Of a DNA stretch of 64,000 bases, positions 20,665-32,321 are shown in pieces. The notes under the pieces were generated by a model, which saw nothing but the letters and a program-made list of their open reading frames with translations, was not told the origin of the DNA and did not search any database. The translations under genes were made by a program, and so were the position numbers. Source of the DNA: Diphasiastrum complanatum (taxonomy: Eukaryota > Streptophyta > Lycopodiopsida > Lycopodiales > Lycopodiaceae); assembly GCA_029204225.1 (NCBI GenBank), contig CM055092.1:22597669-22661668 (forward strand), read 5' to 3'. Positions within the stretch are counted from its first letter, which is position 1, and each line of letters starts with the position of its first letter.

Positions 20665-21713
20665 TGTTGAGAGTGAGGATTGTGATATGTGAGACCACTG
20701 ATGAGAAATTCGTCGGATTCATGAAATTTTCGCGAAGGCGAATCAGTCACGACTTCAGCTCGGATGGAGTTCGGATGCAATCGCTGGGCACTGACAGCTG
20801 AATCACTCCTACAGTCCTCCAGAGTGTAGTCCAGTCATTACTGATCTACGTTCACAAAATTAATACAGCATTCGACTTGATTTCAACCGAAGTGAGGAAT
20901 TCAAATGAACAAAAAAACTCAGACATATGAAGTAACATCAGAAGTAATTTCATTCAAGATCAAACACAATAAGAAACACGTCTATATTGATTTTGTTCTG
21001 ATTTCTTCAAGCACTGCATGCAAGTCCACGCAGTGCATCGGCGTGAGAGAAACACGGTTCTCTCACGAGTAATAGTCTTGCTTCACTAGCGGACATTTGG
21101 ATCTTCTGATCCTAGACAGAATTATTGTCTTTGCGCGCAGGCGGACATGTATTATGTATAACGTCTTGATTGCTTACTAGCATCATACTGCTTCACTATT
21201 ATACTATGTGTATATTCTGTTGATCTATATGTCAAGTATGATTCATTAAGTACAGTCTCTCTATGTAAATCTTAAGATTAGAGTGATTAAGCATCTACAA
21301 CTAAACAGAAAATTACAAGAGTGGTAGATTAGGAAGTGTCTACCTAGGAAGTGTCTACTTACATCATGCCATCAGATCATATCTCTGTACTTCTGGGTAC
21401 TTGCATGATCTTAGCTGGTACTCTTTGGAGCATGAGGACAAAACGAGTTTCGTTTCCACCGTTGGTTTTGTTTACCTCGTACTGGACCGCAAAGGAATCT
21501 CGTTCGTGAATCCTTCGTGTTCGCGAACCGTTCATCTTCGTCTCCTTTGACTTTCATGTTCGCGAACCGTTCGTCTTCGTTCCCTTTGACTTTTGTGTTT
21601 GCGAAACTTTTCGTGTCTCGTGCCTCCAGATTTTTGAGTTCGCGAACATCTTCGTCAGGCGAAGGGCTGAAAGCTAGCAAGGCTTTGTAATCAGAAACAT
21701 TTTGTTTTTTCAA
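20665..21713 (-). repeat. Element B 3' LTR (now inverted)
   Basis: On the minus strand it starts after a purine tract TTTGAGAGGGAG (21725-21714) and runs about 1.05 kb to CTCTCAACA at 20665. Its last about 270 bp match the 5' LTR remnant at 14709-14978. The start is approximate because the usual TG is not obvious. It includes a spaced TTCGCGAA array at 21502-21647. Confidence 0.8.
21502..21647. repeat. Spaced repeat array with palindromic TTCGCGAA cores
   Basis: GTTCGCGAAC or one-base variants begin at about 21502, 21519, 21558, 21598 and 21638. The last four are 39, 40 and 40 bp apart. Intervening sequence repeats words such as TCTTCG and CTTTGAC. It sits near the upstream end of the element B LTR, where retrotransposon enhancers usually lie. 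A regulatory role is inference. Confidence 0.75.
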
Positions 21714-24278
21714 CTCCCTCTCAAAGCATGATAGCTTTATGATCCCGAGACTGCTCCTTTGTCTCTCAAAGAGTCCTTTGTCCAAGGCTTTAGTGAAGAT
21801 GTCAGCAACCATATATTTTGTTCCTATGAAGGTGGTCTGCATCATCTTCTTTTCAATCAGATCCCTGATCAAGTGATACTTGATCGCAATGTGCTTCATT
21901 CTGGAATGGAACACGGGATCTTTTGTCAGGTGTATTGCAGAGGTGTTGTCCATCTGCAAGACCAAATTATTTCATTGGCCATCTTCACTGCTGCTACGTA
22001 TTCTGCTTCACAGAATGACTGGGCTACATCGGTCTGCTTCTTGCTGACTCAGAGAATTGATGCTCCTGATGCGATGGTGCATCCTCCTGAGACGCTTTTA
22101 CAATCGTCCTTGAGAGATGCCCAACTAGCATCACTATATGAGAGTATCCTGAGACCTGCACCACAACAATAACACAAGCCATAATCTCTTGTTGATTGAA
22201 GATATTGTAAAATTTGTTTCGCAATCTTCCAATGTGTTGAGCATGGATTTATGCAAAATTGGCTCATTCTGAATACTACATAAGCAATATCAGGGCATGT
22301 GTTGTCTGCAAAGTACATCAGTGATCCTATCAGCTTTCTGTAAGGTGTGAGCTGCATCTGTTCTCTTTTTTCCTTAGTCCTTGGACAATCATCATTCATC
22401 AGAACTGTCCCTGCGAGCATTGGAGTGTTTGCTCCTTTGCAGTTCAGCATCCCAAAGTCCTCTAGGATCTTTTGGGTGTATCTGGACTGGTGAAGGTATA
22501 ACCTACCTCCCTCATAGTCCCTTTCAATTTGTAAGCCAAGGTAACACCTGGCTTCTCCTAGCATCTATAATTCTGACATACACATTGGAGTCAGCCAACA
22601 AAGGCTTGAATCCTAATGATTTCATGGCTTGATCTTTCTTCTTGTACCATTGTCGGGCTGACTGTTTCAGACCGTAGATACTTTTATGCATTCTGCATAC
22701 ATAGTCAGGAAGTGAATTCGAGACGAATCTTGGGGATTGATCCATGTAGACCTCTTCGTCTAATTCGCCATGCAAGGAGGGTGTCTTCTTGTCCACAATG
22801 TGGATCCTGAGGTCATAAGCTGCTGCATATGCAAATAATAGACGTAGGGACGAATGTTTGATGACAGGAGAGAAGGTTTCAGAATAGTCAATACCTCTAT
22901 CTCTGAGAGAAACCTTTCACTACCAGTCTTGCCTTGTATTTCGTCACATTCCCATCTGGTTTGTATTTGAGCTTGAAGACCCATTTGCATTTGACAGTCT
23001 TGCGCTTATGTGATAATATTAGGCTCCAATGTCCAGACCTGATTTTTCCTCATGGACTCCATCTCTTCGTTCATGGCTTGGATACATCTGTCTTTTTCTG
23101 GACTTTCAATCGTCTCCTAGAATGTCTGTGGTTCGCTACTGAATCAGCAAAATTCTTCTAATGTGGAGGTCGAGCTGCCTGGCACAAATCTTGCTAGCGC
23201 TCTTCGTGGTCTTGTCGACCTTCTAGGAGGTCCTCCTAGAATAGCTATGTCTTTGCCCTTGTCTGCTTTGCTCGGTCCGAAACAATTTTGGTTTACAAGA
23301 ACTATGGCGGCAAGTTGCCTCTCGGATTTTTTTTCGTCGGATTTGTCGCTCGAATGGGAGACGACTCAAAAATATTCGTTTTCACGTTCGTCCTCTGCTC
23401 CCTCTGTTGTTGGCGGTAGGTCACAGTATTGTCTCTCTAGAACTTCGTAGCTGACAGGATCGTCGTTGGCCATAGTCCTGCTCTCGTCGAATTTGACGTC
23501 CCTCACTGTTTTCACAGTGTTCGTGTTTGGCATGTAGATTTTGTAGTATGATGAATTATTGTCATAACCTACCAGAAATCCTTGCTCGACTTTCTCATCA
23601 AGCTTCTTTCAAAGCTTGTCAGGAATATGTGCATATGCTGCACAACCAAAGATTCTGATGTGAAACAGGTTGAGCTTTCTACCCCACCATAGCTCATGTG
23701 GTGTCGTGTAAGGAACACCAAACCTAATCTGGATGTATGCAGTTGTAGCTACTGCTTCAGCCCACAGTGTCCTTGGAGCTTTCGAATAGGCCATCATGCA
23801 TCTGGCTGCTTCCATCAGGGTCCTATTCTTTCGTTCAGCAACACCATTGTGCTGCGGTTTGTAGGCTGTAGTTTTTCTGTGAATGATACCACGATCATTG
23901 CAGGAGTAAGTGAAGAGATTTGAGATATATTCAGCACCTCGATCTGTTCAAATCTGCTTCACTTTGCTGTCTGTACATCTCTCAGTCCAATTCACATATT
24001 TTTTGACTTTATTGAGTGCTTCAGATTTATTCTGAATAAAATACACTATAGAAAACTTGCTATAATTATCAATGAAGGTTATATAATACTTTGAACCTCC
24101 TACTGAGATCATGTTGAATGGTTCGCAAATGTTAGAGTGCACTAGCTCCATAATCCTTGTCGTTCTGTAGGAGTCTTTGACGAATGGTGTGCGTGACATC
24201 TTGCCTTTCAAACATGCATCACAGGTGGTCGAACTGGTTGCATTCAAGATACTGACCCCTGTTATCGCTCCATGATTA
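21714..24278 (-). pseudogene. Element B (Copia): integrase, RT and RNase H (inverted half)
   Basis: Minus strand from 24278: NHGAITGVSILNATSSTTCD with CDACLKGKM (end of the integrase zinc region), ELVHSNICEPF, YYITFIDNYSKF and, near 23815, ARCMMAYSKAPRTLWAEAVA. RT pieces follow near 22790-22600 (DEEVYMDQSPRFV, MHKSIYGLKQSARQWY) and 22560-22050 (GEARCYLGLQIERDY, LIGSLMYFADNTCPDIAYVV). The RNase H end is ILSYSDASWASL and MKHIAIKYHLIRDLIEKKMM, and the reading runs through VADIFTKAL to the purine tract. Many frameshifts and stops; the YVDD region is lost. It joins in order with 14993-15866. Confidence 0.87.
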
Positions 24279-26860
24279 CTTGCCTGGTAAAGTGCCATTG
24301 AGTTACAGAGAGAGATTTCTTAAAAGTGGCGCAAGGAGAGCCAGTGGCATCCTAGATCTTGTCCACAGTTATCTATGTGGACCAATGCAGATTAGATCTC
24401 TTAGTGGCTGCTATTACTTTATTACATTTATTGATGATTATAACAAATGCATTTGGATTTATTTCATAAGCAAGAAATCAGACGCTTTTGCTAAGTTCAG
24501 GAAATTCAAGGCATTAGTTGAAAATCAAACAGGAAGTTACATCAAGACTTTGAGATTTGATGGAGGTGGTGAGTATTTTTTGACAAAATTTATTGATTTT
24601 TTCAAAGATCAAGGGATCAAGAGGCAGACTACAACACCTTATTCACCACAGCAAAACGGAATTGCAAAGCGAAAGAATAGATCCATTATTGAGATGGGCA
24701 GGGCAATGCTCAAAAGCAAGGGTATGCCAAACACCTTTTGGACAGAAGCATGCAGCACAGCTACGCACATCCTGAATCGGTGTTCTACAAAATCTGTGGA
24801 AGGTAAGACACCTCATGAAGCTTTTACTGGAAAGAAACCTAATATTTCTCATTTGAGAGTATTTGGTTGTGATACTTATGCTCATATTCCTGATGAGAAA
24901 CGAGGGAAATTGGATGCAAAAGCTGTCGTGTATTTTTCTTGGATATGATGAGAAGGCCAAGGCATATAGGATGTATGATACAAATGCACAGAAGCTTGTG
25001 ATTTCTAGGGATGCTACATTTGACGAGATGGGTCAAGGTGAACAATCTGAAGAAATCACTAAACCTTTTGATGAGGGAGCGGAAGTACAGGTCAAGAAAG
25101 AAGCAGATTTTGATGCAGAAGATCCAATGGAAAAAAATAAGTTTGAAGCTAAAATCCCTAAGAGAGTACCTAGATGGTACTTATCAGTCACAGGTGATGC
25201 TAAGAAAGGAGATACTCCCGAATCTAGCGAACAGGGAGAGATTAGAAGGTCAAGCAGAAATCGAAAACCTCCTGCAAGGTTAGAAATGAATCTAGCCCTA
25301 ATGGGTTTTGTGCTAAAGGCTCAAGAACCAAAAACCTTTCATGAAGCAAAGGAGCACAAGGAGTGGCGTGCAACAATGGAATTAGAAATGGAGGCCAAAT
25401 CAAAAAATCGGACGTGGAACTTGGTTGAGCTACCTGATGGTAAGACGCCTATCACTTGCAAATGGATTTATAAGATCAAATTTGGAGTAGATGGGCAACT
25501 CAACAAGTACAAAGCACGGTTGGTTGCGAGAGGATTTGAGCAACATGAAGGCATTGATTTTGAGAAAAGCTTCGCACCCGTAGCTAAGATGGTAACTATA
25601 CATTCTATCATTGTTATTTCTGCTTTCCATAGTTGGAAGATCCAACAAATGAACGTTAAATCTGCTTTTCTTAATGGAGTGCTGGATGAAGAGGTGTATT
25701 TAGTACAACCTCAAGGACTTGTTGATCCAGGGAGAGAGCATCTTGTTTGTAAGCTCAACAAAGCTATCTATGGATTGAAGCAAGCACCACGGGTGTGTTA
25801 CTCTTGCATTGATGAACACTTCAAGCGAAGGGGAATGGTAAAGAGTAAGGCTGATCCTAATCTTTACATTCTAAAGCAAGATTCAGATATAGTATTCATT
25901 GTTTTGTACGTGGATGATTTGATTATTACAGGAAGTAATGAGAGCTTAATTGATGAAATCAAATCAGATCTTTCCAATGCTTTTGACATGTGCGATCTAG
26001 GATTGATGCACTATTGTCTTGGCATTGAAGTATGGAAAAAGGAAGAGGTTGTCTTTCTTATACAAAGCAAGTATGCACGAGATTTGTTTTATAAGTTCAA
26101 TATGTAGGATTGTAAGCCTTTGAGTACACCGATGGATGTCAACATGAAGCATACTGCATATGATGAATTTGAGAAAGTAGATGCTTACTTGTACAGGCAG
26201 CTGGTGGGTAGTTTGATCTATTTGACACACACGCGACCTGATATTTCTTATGTTGTTGGTGTTGTTAGTCAATTTATGCAAAATCCTAGTTAAGCACACT
26301 GGAAGTTTACTAAACATATTTTCAGGTACATTCGAGAGACATTGAATTTTGGTTTGAAGTATGATCAACCTGAAGCGCCAATGTTAGTAGGTTACACAGA
26401 TGCTGATTGGGCAGGCAATATTGATGATAGAAGATCTACCAATGGTCATACATTCAGTTATGGTACAGCTGCAGTTTCATGGAGCAGTAAAAAGCAACCT
26501 ACAGTAGTCTTATCTTCGACAAAAGCTGAATATCGTGCACTCAGCAATGCTACATAGGAAGCAGTATGGCTACGAAGATTGCTTGTTGATTAGGTCAATC
26601 ACAGGTGGATGCAACTACTATTTCTTGCGACAACCAAAGACCTTGCCAAAAATCTAGTTCTACATGCTCGAACCAAACACATCGAAATACATTATCACTT
26701 TGTTCGAGAGAAAATACTTGATGGAACCATTGATCTTGTTTTTTGTAAATATGAAAATCAAATGGCAGATATTTTTACTAAGTCATTAGGTAGATGTAAA
26801 TTTGAAAAGTTTCGTACTTTATTAGGAATAGAAGAATGTAATTTTATCATTGAGGGAGTG
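24279..26860 (+). pseudogene. Element A (Copia): integrase core, RT and RNase H
   Basis: Plus strand from the breakpoint: ARRASGILDLVHSYLCGPMQ, YYFITFIDDYNKCIWIYF, LRFDGGGEYF (usual SDNGGEF), YSPQQNGIAKRKNRSIIEMG (normally AERKN) and ILNRCSTKSVEGKTPHEAF. After a frameshift near 24930 come RT blocks NKYKARLVARGFEQHEGIDF, MNVKSAFLNGVLDEEVYLVQ, AIYGLKQAPRVCYS and [11 protein letters not shown] (25905-25935). A stop at 26105 and others precede the RNase H segment GYTDADWAGNIDDRRSTNGH and MADIFTKSLGR. It lies immediately before the 3' LTR. It is relatively well preserved but inactive, and lacks protease because of the inversion. Confidence 0.93.
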
Positions 26861-27094
26861 TGTTAGAAACCAATGATAAACGTGTTATCGTTTACGATTT
26901 ACTGTTGATAGCTGTTACCAGCTGTAAGTAGCTGTAGGCTAGTCTATGGTCAACTACTAGTTTTCTCTCTCTATATATTCATGGTTTATTGTACTCTCTT
27001 TCAGTTAGTGTGATATAGTGATTGTGTGCTCTTCCTCCTCCTTATGGTGATTGCTTATGATGAATGATTGATAGTGCTTATCAGATCATTGACA
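26861..27094 (+). repeat. Element A 3' LTR
   Basis: 234 bp, TGTTAGAAACC to CATTGACA, preceded by purine tract TGAGGGAGTG and followed by GTTAC at 27095-27099. That matches the duplication beside the inverted 5' LTR. TATATAT lies near 26970. Confidence 0.93.
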
Positions 27095-27099
27095 GTTAC

Positions 27100-30000
27100 C
27101 ACATGACATTATTCAATTTTTATTTTCATTCTCATAGTGTAAGGTCATTTAGGTTGTACCTTGTAAGTCATTGTCTACTCCCTCCTCATGAAAGTTAGAA
27201 CTTTTTCCTTGAGGCCATCAACAAAGTGGACTAATTGCAAAACCATGAAAAGTTCCTCGAATGTGTTGGGGGAAATAGAAACCCAAGAACCTCTGTGTGA
27301 AAGTGTTGAAGTTGCGCAAAGAAGGAATGACCAATAAGTGTTGTCAAAAGGTGTAGCCATTTTAAAGAAATAGAAAATGTGTGGGAATAAGTAAGCATTG
27401 ACTTGCTAGTTGGAGAGTGCAATGAAAATGTTAAGTCAACAACACACCAAAGGCATAATGGAGACATCTGTGAATAATTGCCAAAAATTGGCAAATCTAA
27501 CTTGATCAAAAACCATGTAGAATCATGTAAAATGTACATAAGTGGGTCCCACAAATGTGAGGCCATGGAGCCACGTTGGAAACCTACCCTACTATAGGTT
27601 ATATCAAGTCTAAAGGGTTGGTCATGTCATCTTGGTAGTGATTCCTAGATTATAGGACCTACACCTAAGTTTAAGGTGAAAAATTGACCAACTAGTCACC
27701 TACTAGGCATGACTCTAAGAATTAGGCTAGGGTTGCAAATTAGGGCAAGAGAGCCAGGTTAACTTCCTTATTACATGCTGGAAATCCACCTAACTTCACA
27801 AAGGAAGTTGCTTTTGCTATGTATTCCATCTCTCCATAGTGAGAAGATAGATTATTTTTGGGCTCATTGGCAATCTCGAGCTACTCCACATTGTACATTG
27901 AGTTTTTGTGATCCAAATGCAACCAAATGAATTTGTACTTGTTTCTCAGCTTGCAGACCATACTACAGCCTGTAATACACACGTGCCAAGTCGGATGATT
28001 GATCAATGCTATTGGTTGTTCTTGCTTATTGATTGTCAAATTGCCAATCTACATCAACTTTTTTGAGTCTAGTTTTTTGATAGGTTGTAAAGCAAGCATC
28101 CAATCACTCTTGTGGATCTTTTGTAGATCCATTTATGGTCCTAAAGTACAGTACTTTCACAACATCGAGAGAAAGCAACTCTCACTTTTCTCGACAATGA
28201 TCCATTATCAAACTCAAGGGGCCATTAGTGACTTGGGAGGAGTCAAGATTGAAACACCTTCTACATAGGCTGATGAGAAAAATAGGTTGAGAAAGGGTAT
28301 TTATTCGACATTGGAAGATAAGATTCTTTTTCTAAAAACATGACTATATGACATTAGGTTCTAAATGAGCAGTTGTCAAAACACATCCCAATTGGAAGTG
28401 ATTGGGATAAGTTATCATTTTGAGCTCCCCCCGCACCTTTGAGGTGACTCTTGCAAACAATATCTAGCTTCAACATATTCTCTTGACCATTAACAATGCC
28501 ACACAATTGAAACTCTTTTTTCCACTTCTTCAACAACTTTTGAAGTTTCAACTAGAAGCTCTACAATGACCAATATTGAAAAACTATCATGAGACTTGAA
28601 GTCTTGTGGAGACTAAATTGGTATTACTCTTGATCAACCTTTTTAGGAAGTAGCAAATTCAATAGAAAGATCAAGCTAATTCTATTTGCACAATGACTAG
28701 AAAACACCTTAACAAACACTTTGAGATTAACTACGACTACCAATGTGTTTTGAGACAATGATGTTAACTTACACTTATTTCCCACAAGTTATATTTCTCA
28801 TTCACTAGAAATTTGCACTACAACAACCACTACATTATCAACTTCTTTGTTGGATATAATGCCGAATTTGCTAGGCCCTATTTTCCCTAAATTTTGTTTG
28901 ATTTCCCTCCATGACATGCCTTAGCCAAAATCTCATCTTACTTTTGAAGGTCATGAGTAATTGCTCCAGACTATTTACTTTGTTCTAAGAATTACAAAAG
29001 TTCATACTACTACACGCTTGGCTCCTTTTCAATATATCAGATTGCAATGAAACACCTATGATAGCTTATCATGTTGTTTCAAGTCACAAAGGTCTATTGC
29101 AAAACATATATTGTCACCCATAGCTTCATAAGAATGATTTGTTGAATTTCTTCTAACAATATTTTATTGTTGTACTTTGGTGCGCTGACCTATGATCAAC
29201 CTCATTGTGAATTTTTTTGATACGCTGCCTTGCAAGCCAATACTCTAGCAATGATCTACCTTTTTTGGCCTTTAGTGAATGTGAGTGAACTTTTTTTAGA
29301 CACTATCCTTGTTCTAACTTGCCTTAGAAAGGTTTGTACAAGTTGTCATGAACCTTCAATCAACCTTTTCAAGAGAATTTTTCTACACCCTTTCGGACAT
29401 AGCTTATAAAAACCAAAGCATTTATTTTAAAAACGGATCTTCCTTTCTCTAAACTCATCACATGCATGAGTTGCAAAGTTGCAACCCTGTCAAATCTTCT
29501 TTCATTTGGACTTGTAACTCCTCTAATACCAAATATCACCCACTAGCTACAATACAAGGCAATCAAGATGAAAAAACATACCATGTCGTTAATCTTGTCT
29601 TTAGAAAGCATATCACAATAACCAAAAATAAAATTTGTTGCTAGCCTACCACCCAATTACGCATCTCTCCAACGCGACATCTCTCCAAATGCCCACAGAT
29701 AAATCCCTTCAAGCACTCCTCAATCATAACACACCTTATGCTCACACAAGAGCATGAATTCTTGAAACTACTAGAATCATCAAACATTGTTTTATGTTTC
29801 TCATGTATTAGACCATGGTCTTAATATTGTCAATGGTATAAACTACTAATTGCCTTGTCTTTTTTATGATGTTATAGTTAAAGCCATAAGCCATGTTGCA
29901 AGATACTTTGAAATCTTGGTTGAAGAAAAGAAATGGGGATACTTCATTATCTTTATTAGAACTAGCTCACAAATTATCTTATTGATTAGGTAAGAGTATA

Positions 30001-32218
30001 CTTACAAAAGCAACTTGCAATTATTTTAGTTTTGTGTGATGTGTTGTTAGGTGGATCATGTTACTCTTGCCTATGCTATGAATGAAAATGAAGAGTTTGC
30101 TGGATTGACCTCTTGAAATGTAGGACTTCATGAGTCAAAGGGACAATAGCATTGCAAGAGCCTTCACGATGAGTACTCCAGGAAAGTCATATCCTACCCT
30201 ACTCAAACGAATATGTTTTTCCTTAGGAATACTACTATGTTTATCTTGTTCCCTACTCAAAAGAATGTGCTTCCTTCAAGCATACTACAATCCTTATCTT
30301 GTTCCTCACTATAGTCATCGTAGTACATTTTCTCTGCAACTACACTCCAATTTGTCATGTGCACTTCATGCTATGGACGGCCTAGAGTCCACTAGAATAG
30401 TTGCAGATGAATGCACTGTACAAACTCAATTGTTGTTGTGACACATCATTTGATGCATTTTCAGTTTACTAATAGACTATCATTAATAACTAAAAAGTAA
30501 ATCAAATTATTTTACAACATAGTTAAGAAGCCACATAGGCAATTGCCACAACATACAAGCATAGGTTTGGCATGAGTTCTCAGGCCATGACAATACATCA
30601 TAGTAAATGAGAACCACTAAAATCAAAATTGAGAATTCTATACAAATTTTTTCAAATGTATGCAAAAAACATAGTACTCCTTGCCAGTGAAAATGCCAAT
30701 GCATGTGTTAATAGACATTCCAACATGCATTAGCATGAGTATTTTAAAAATCAATAGCTAACATTTCATAAATCATAAATACCATAAAACATGTTGTAAA
30801 AGAATTTGCATAAGTAAGTTTGATCAAGTTGCAAGCTTTTACGATTCTTCTACATGGCAGCCTCCATAATTAGCCAGTGCTACATGTTTAGCGGTGTGAA
30901 ATATTGTACCCAGAAAGTAGTTACTAGATGGTGTTTTTGCAGATTATAGGCTGCTACTCGTTGCTCATTGCTTCTATATCAAATTAGCTCTTCCAACTTT
31001 TGTCAGTTTTCAATGAATAGGGACACAAACACACTTTAGGCTCATGCACATAGTTGAACACCCAACTGTGCCACATCCTATTGAAAGCATGTTCTTGTGT
31101 GCAGCAATGAGCAGTTCTTAGAGAAGGAAATTATTATTTCAATATGATCTTTATGTGAACAAGCAGAAAAAAAATCACATATCTCCTCAATAATATTCTG
31201 CACATGTCATACAAGCTAATTAGCCACCATCTAACCCAGTTTCCTATCATGTATGTCATGAGCAAGTTGGTTGGCATTGCTGGAGTTGTTTCCTAGATTC
31301 CATGTAGGGGTAGCCATATGATTATTCTACAAGAATAAATATGCACGACAAATTCAGTGTAGGGGTAGCCATATGATTGTACTAATGTTCATGGCTACAA
31401 AGGATCAAAAGTGTCCACAAATTCTCCAAAACCATTTATTTAAACTAGGAAAAAAGTACTCTTGCAAGGTACAATTCTATTTCTTGCTTCAAATGAATGC
31501 CTTGTTCATGTCAACGTCAAAAAGTACCTCGTATGCAGTTAAACTAAGAGCTAATTTTCAAGGCATATAGGTTACTATACACAATCTAGATCGACAATGC
31601 CAAAAACTTGGCAGGTATATGAACAATAAGGTTAATATGTGCTTGAACTTCCTAGTTCTATAGCCTAGTTTAGGATCTTTATGTATATAAACTGTTGTCA
31701 ATGAGTTTTCCTGATTTCCATGAGGGTATAAAAAAAACGTTCAGCTTCTTCATCTACTCTTTGGTTTTCCATTCAAATATGTCCATAATAATATATTAAT
31801 GTATGGATTATGGCCTTATCATGGTTATCAGCATATTCCAAGAGATCAAGTTTATGCTTGCAAAAAATTGAGCATATAGGTGCACTTGTTTGATACACAC
31901 ATACTTACATGTTATGCCCAGTTCCTAATAGAAATTGCTATTTTGTGATTACTGACCTTGGTTGAATTGACTGCGATCACTAAAATTAAGTATATTATAT
32001 TGATATGGCAGGCGGCTAGCTTGATGAGCTGATATAGCAGTAGACAATGATTTGTACATTATTTCGATATAATCACCTCAGAGACAGTCCATTCAAAAGT
32101 TAAAACACTACACAATTACCAACAAATGCCAATGGATATCCGCCGCAGAATCATACAGGAAGAAAGAAGAAACCATGCAAGTGGCCATACATGCAATTAT
32201 CAGACTAAACCATCTCCT
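27100..32218. other. About 5 kb without a recognisable gene
   Basis: AT-rich sequence with frames under 105 residues and no motif I can assign. A 21-bp direct repeat of GTAGGGGTAGCCATATGATT occurs at about 31303 and 31359. It is probably intergenic, 3' of the protease gene, and may contain decayed transposable elements beyond recognition by eye. Confidence 0.4.
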
Positions 32219-32321
32219 TCAGTATTTTGTGATTGTAGAAAGGAGATCTCTATTTGTTACTTGAGCTTGATTGGCTTCTTCTTGTCTACCGCTTATCCAT
32301 GGCAAATCACTCGTTTCTCTG
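32219..32321 (-). CDS. Candidate last exon of the protease gene
   Basis: After a pyrimidine stretch and ggatcag, 103 bp continue exon f in phase (AA plus C) and read [20 protein letters not shown] and 13 more residues to a TGA at 32221-32219. No family motif supports it. The frame compatibility could be chance. Confidence 0.3.

Larger units (their letters stand above)
15867..24278. other. Inverted segment of about 8.4 kb joining halves of Copia elements A and B
   Basis: Left of 15867, B reads plus-strand into the integrase zinc region; right of it, A Gag reads minus. Near 24278, B integrase to 3' LTR reads minus on the left, and A integrase to 3' LTR reads plus on the right. Flipping the block restores domain order in both elements. 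The 5' LTR of A at 18115-18337 is flanked by GTAAC (GTTAC on its own strand) and the 3' LTR at 26861-27094 by GTTAC, so they are ends of one insertion. A lost the stretch from protease to the integrase zinc region at the junction. Breakpoints are accurate to about 10 bp. Confidence 0.88.

Noticed and set aside
31301-31380. Direct repeat of about 21 bp considered as a target duplication
   Set aside because: Only about 35 bp separate the copies and that interval has no element-like termini.
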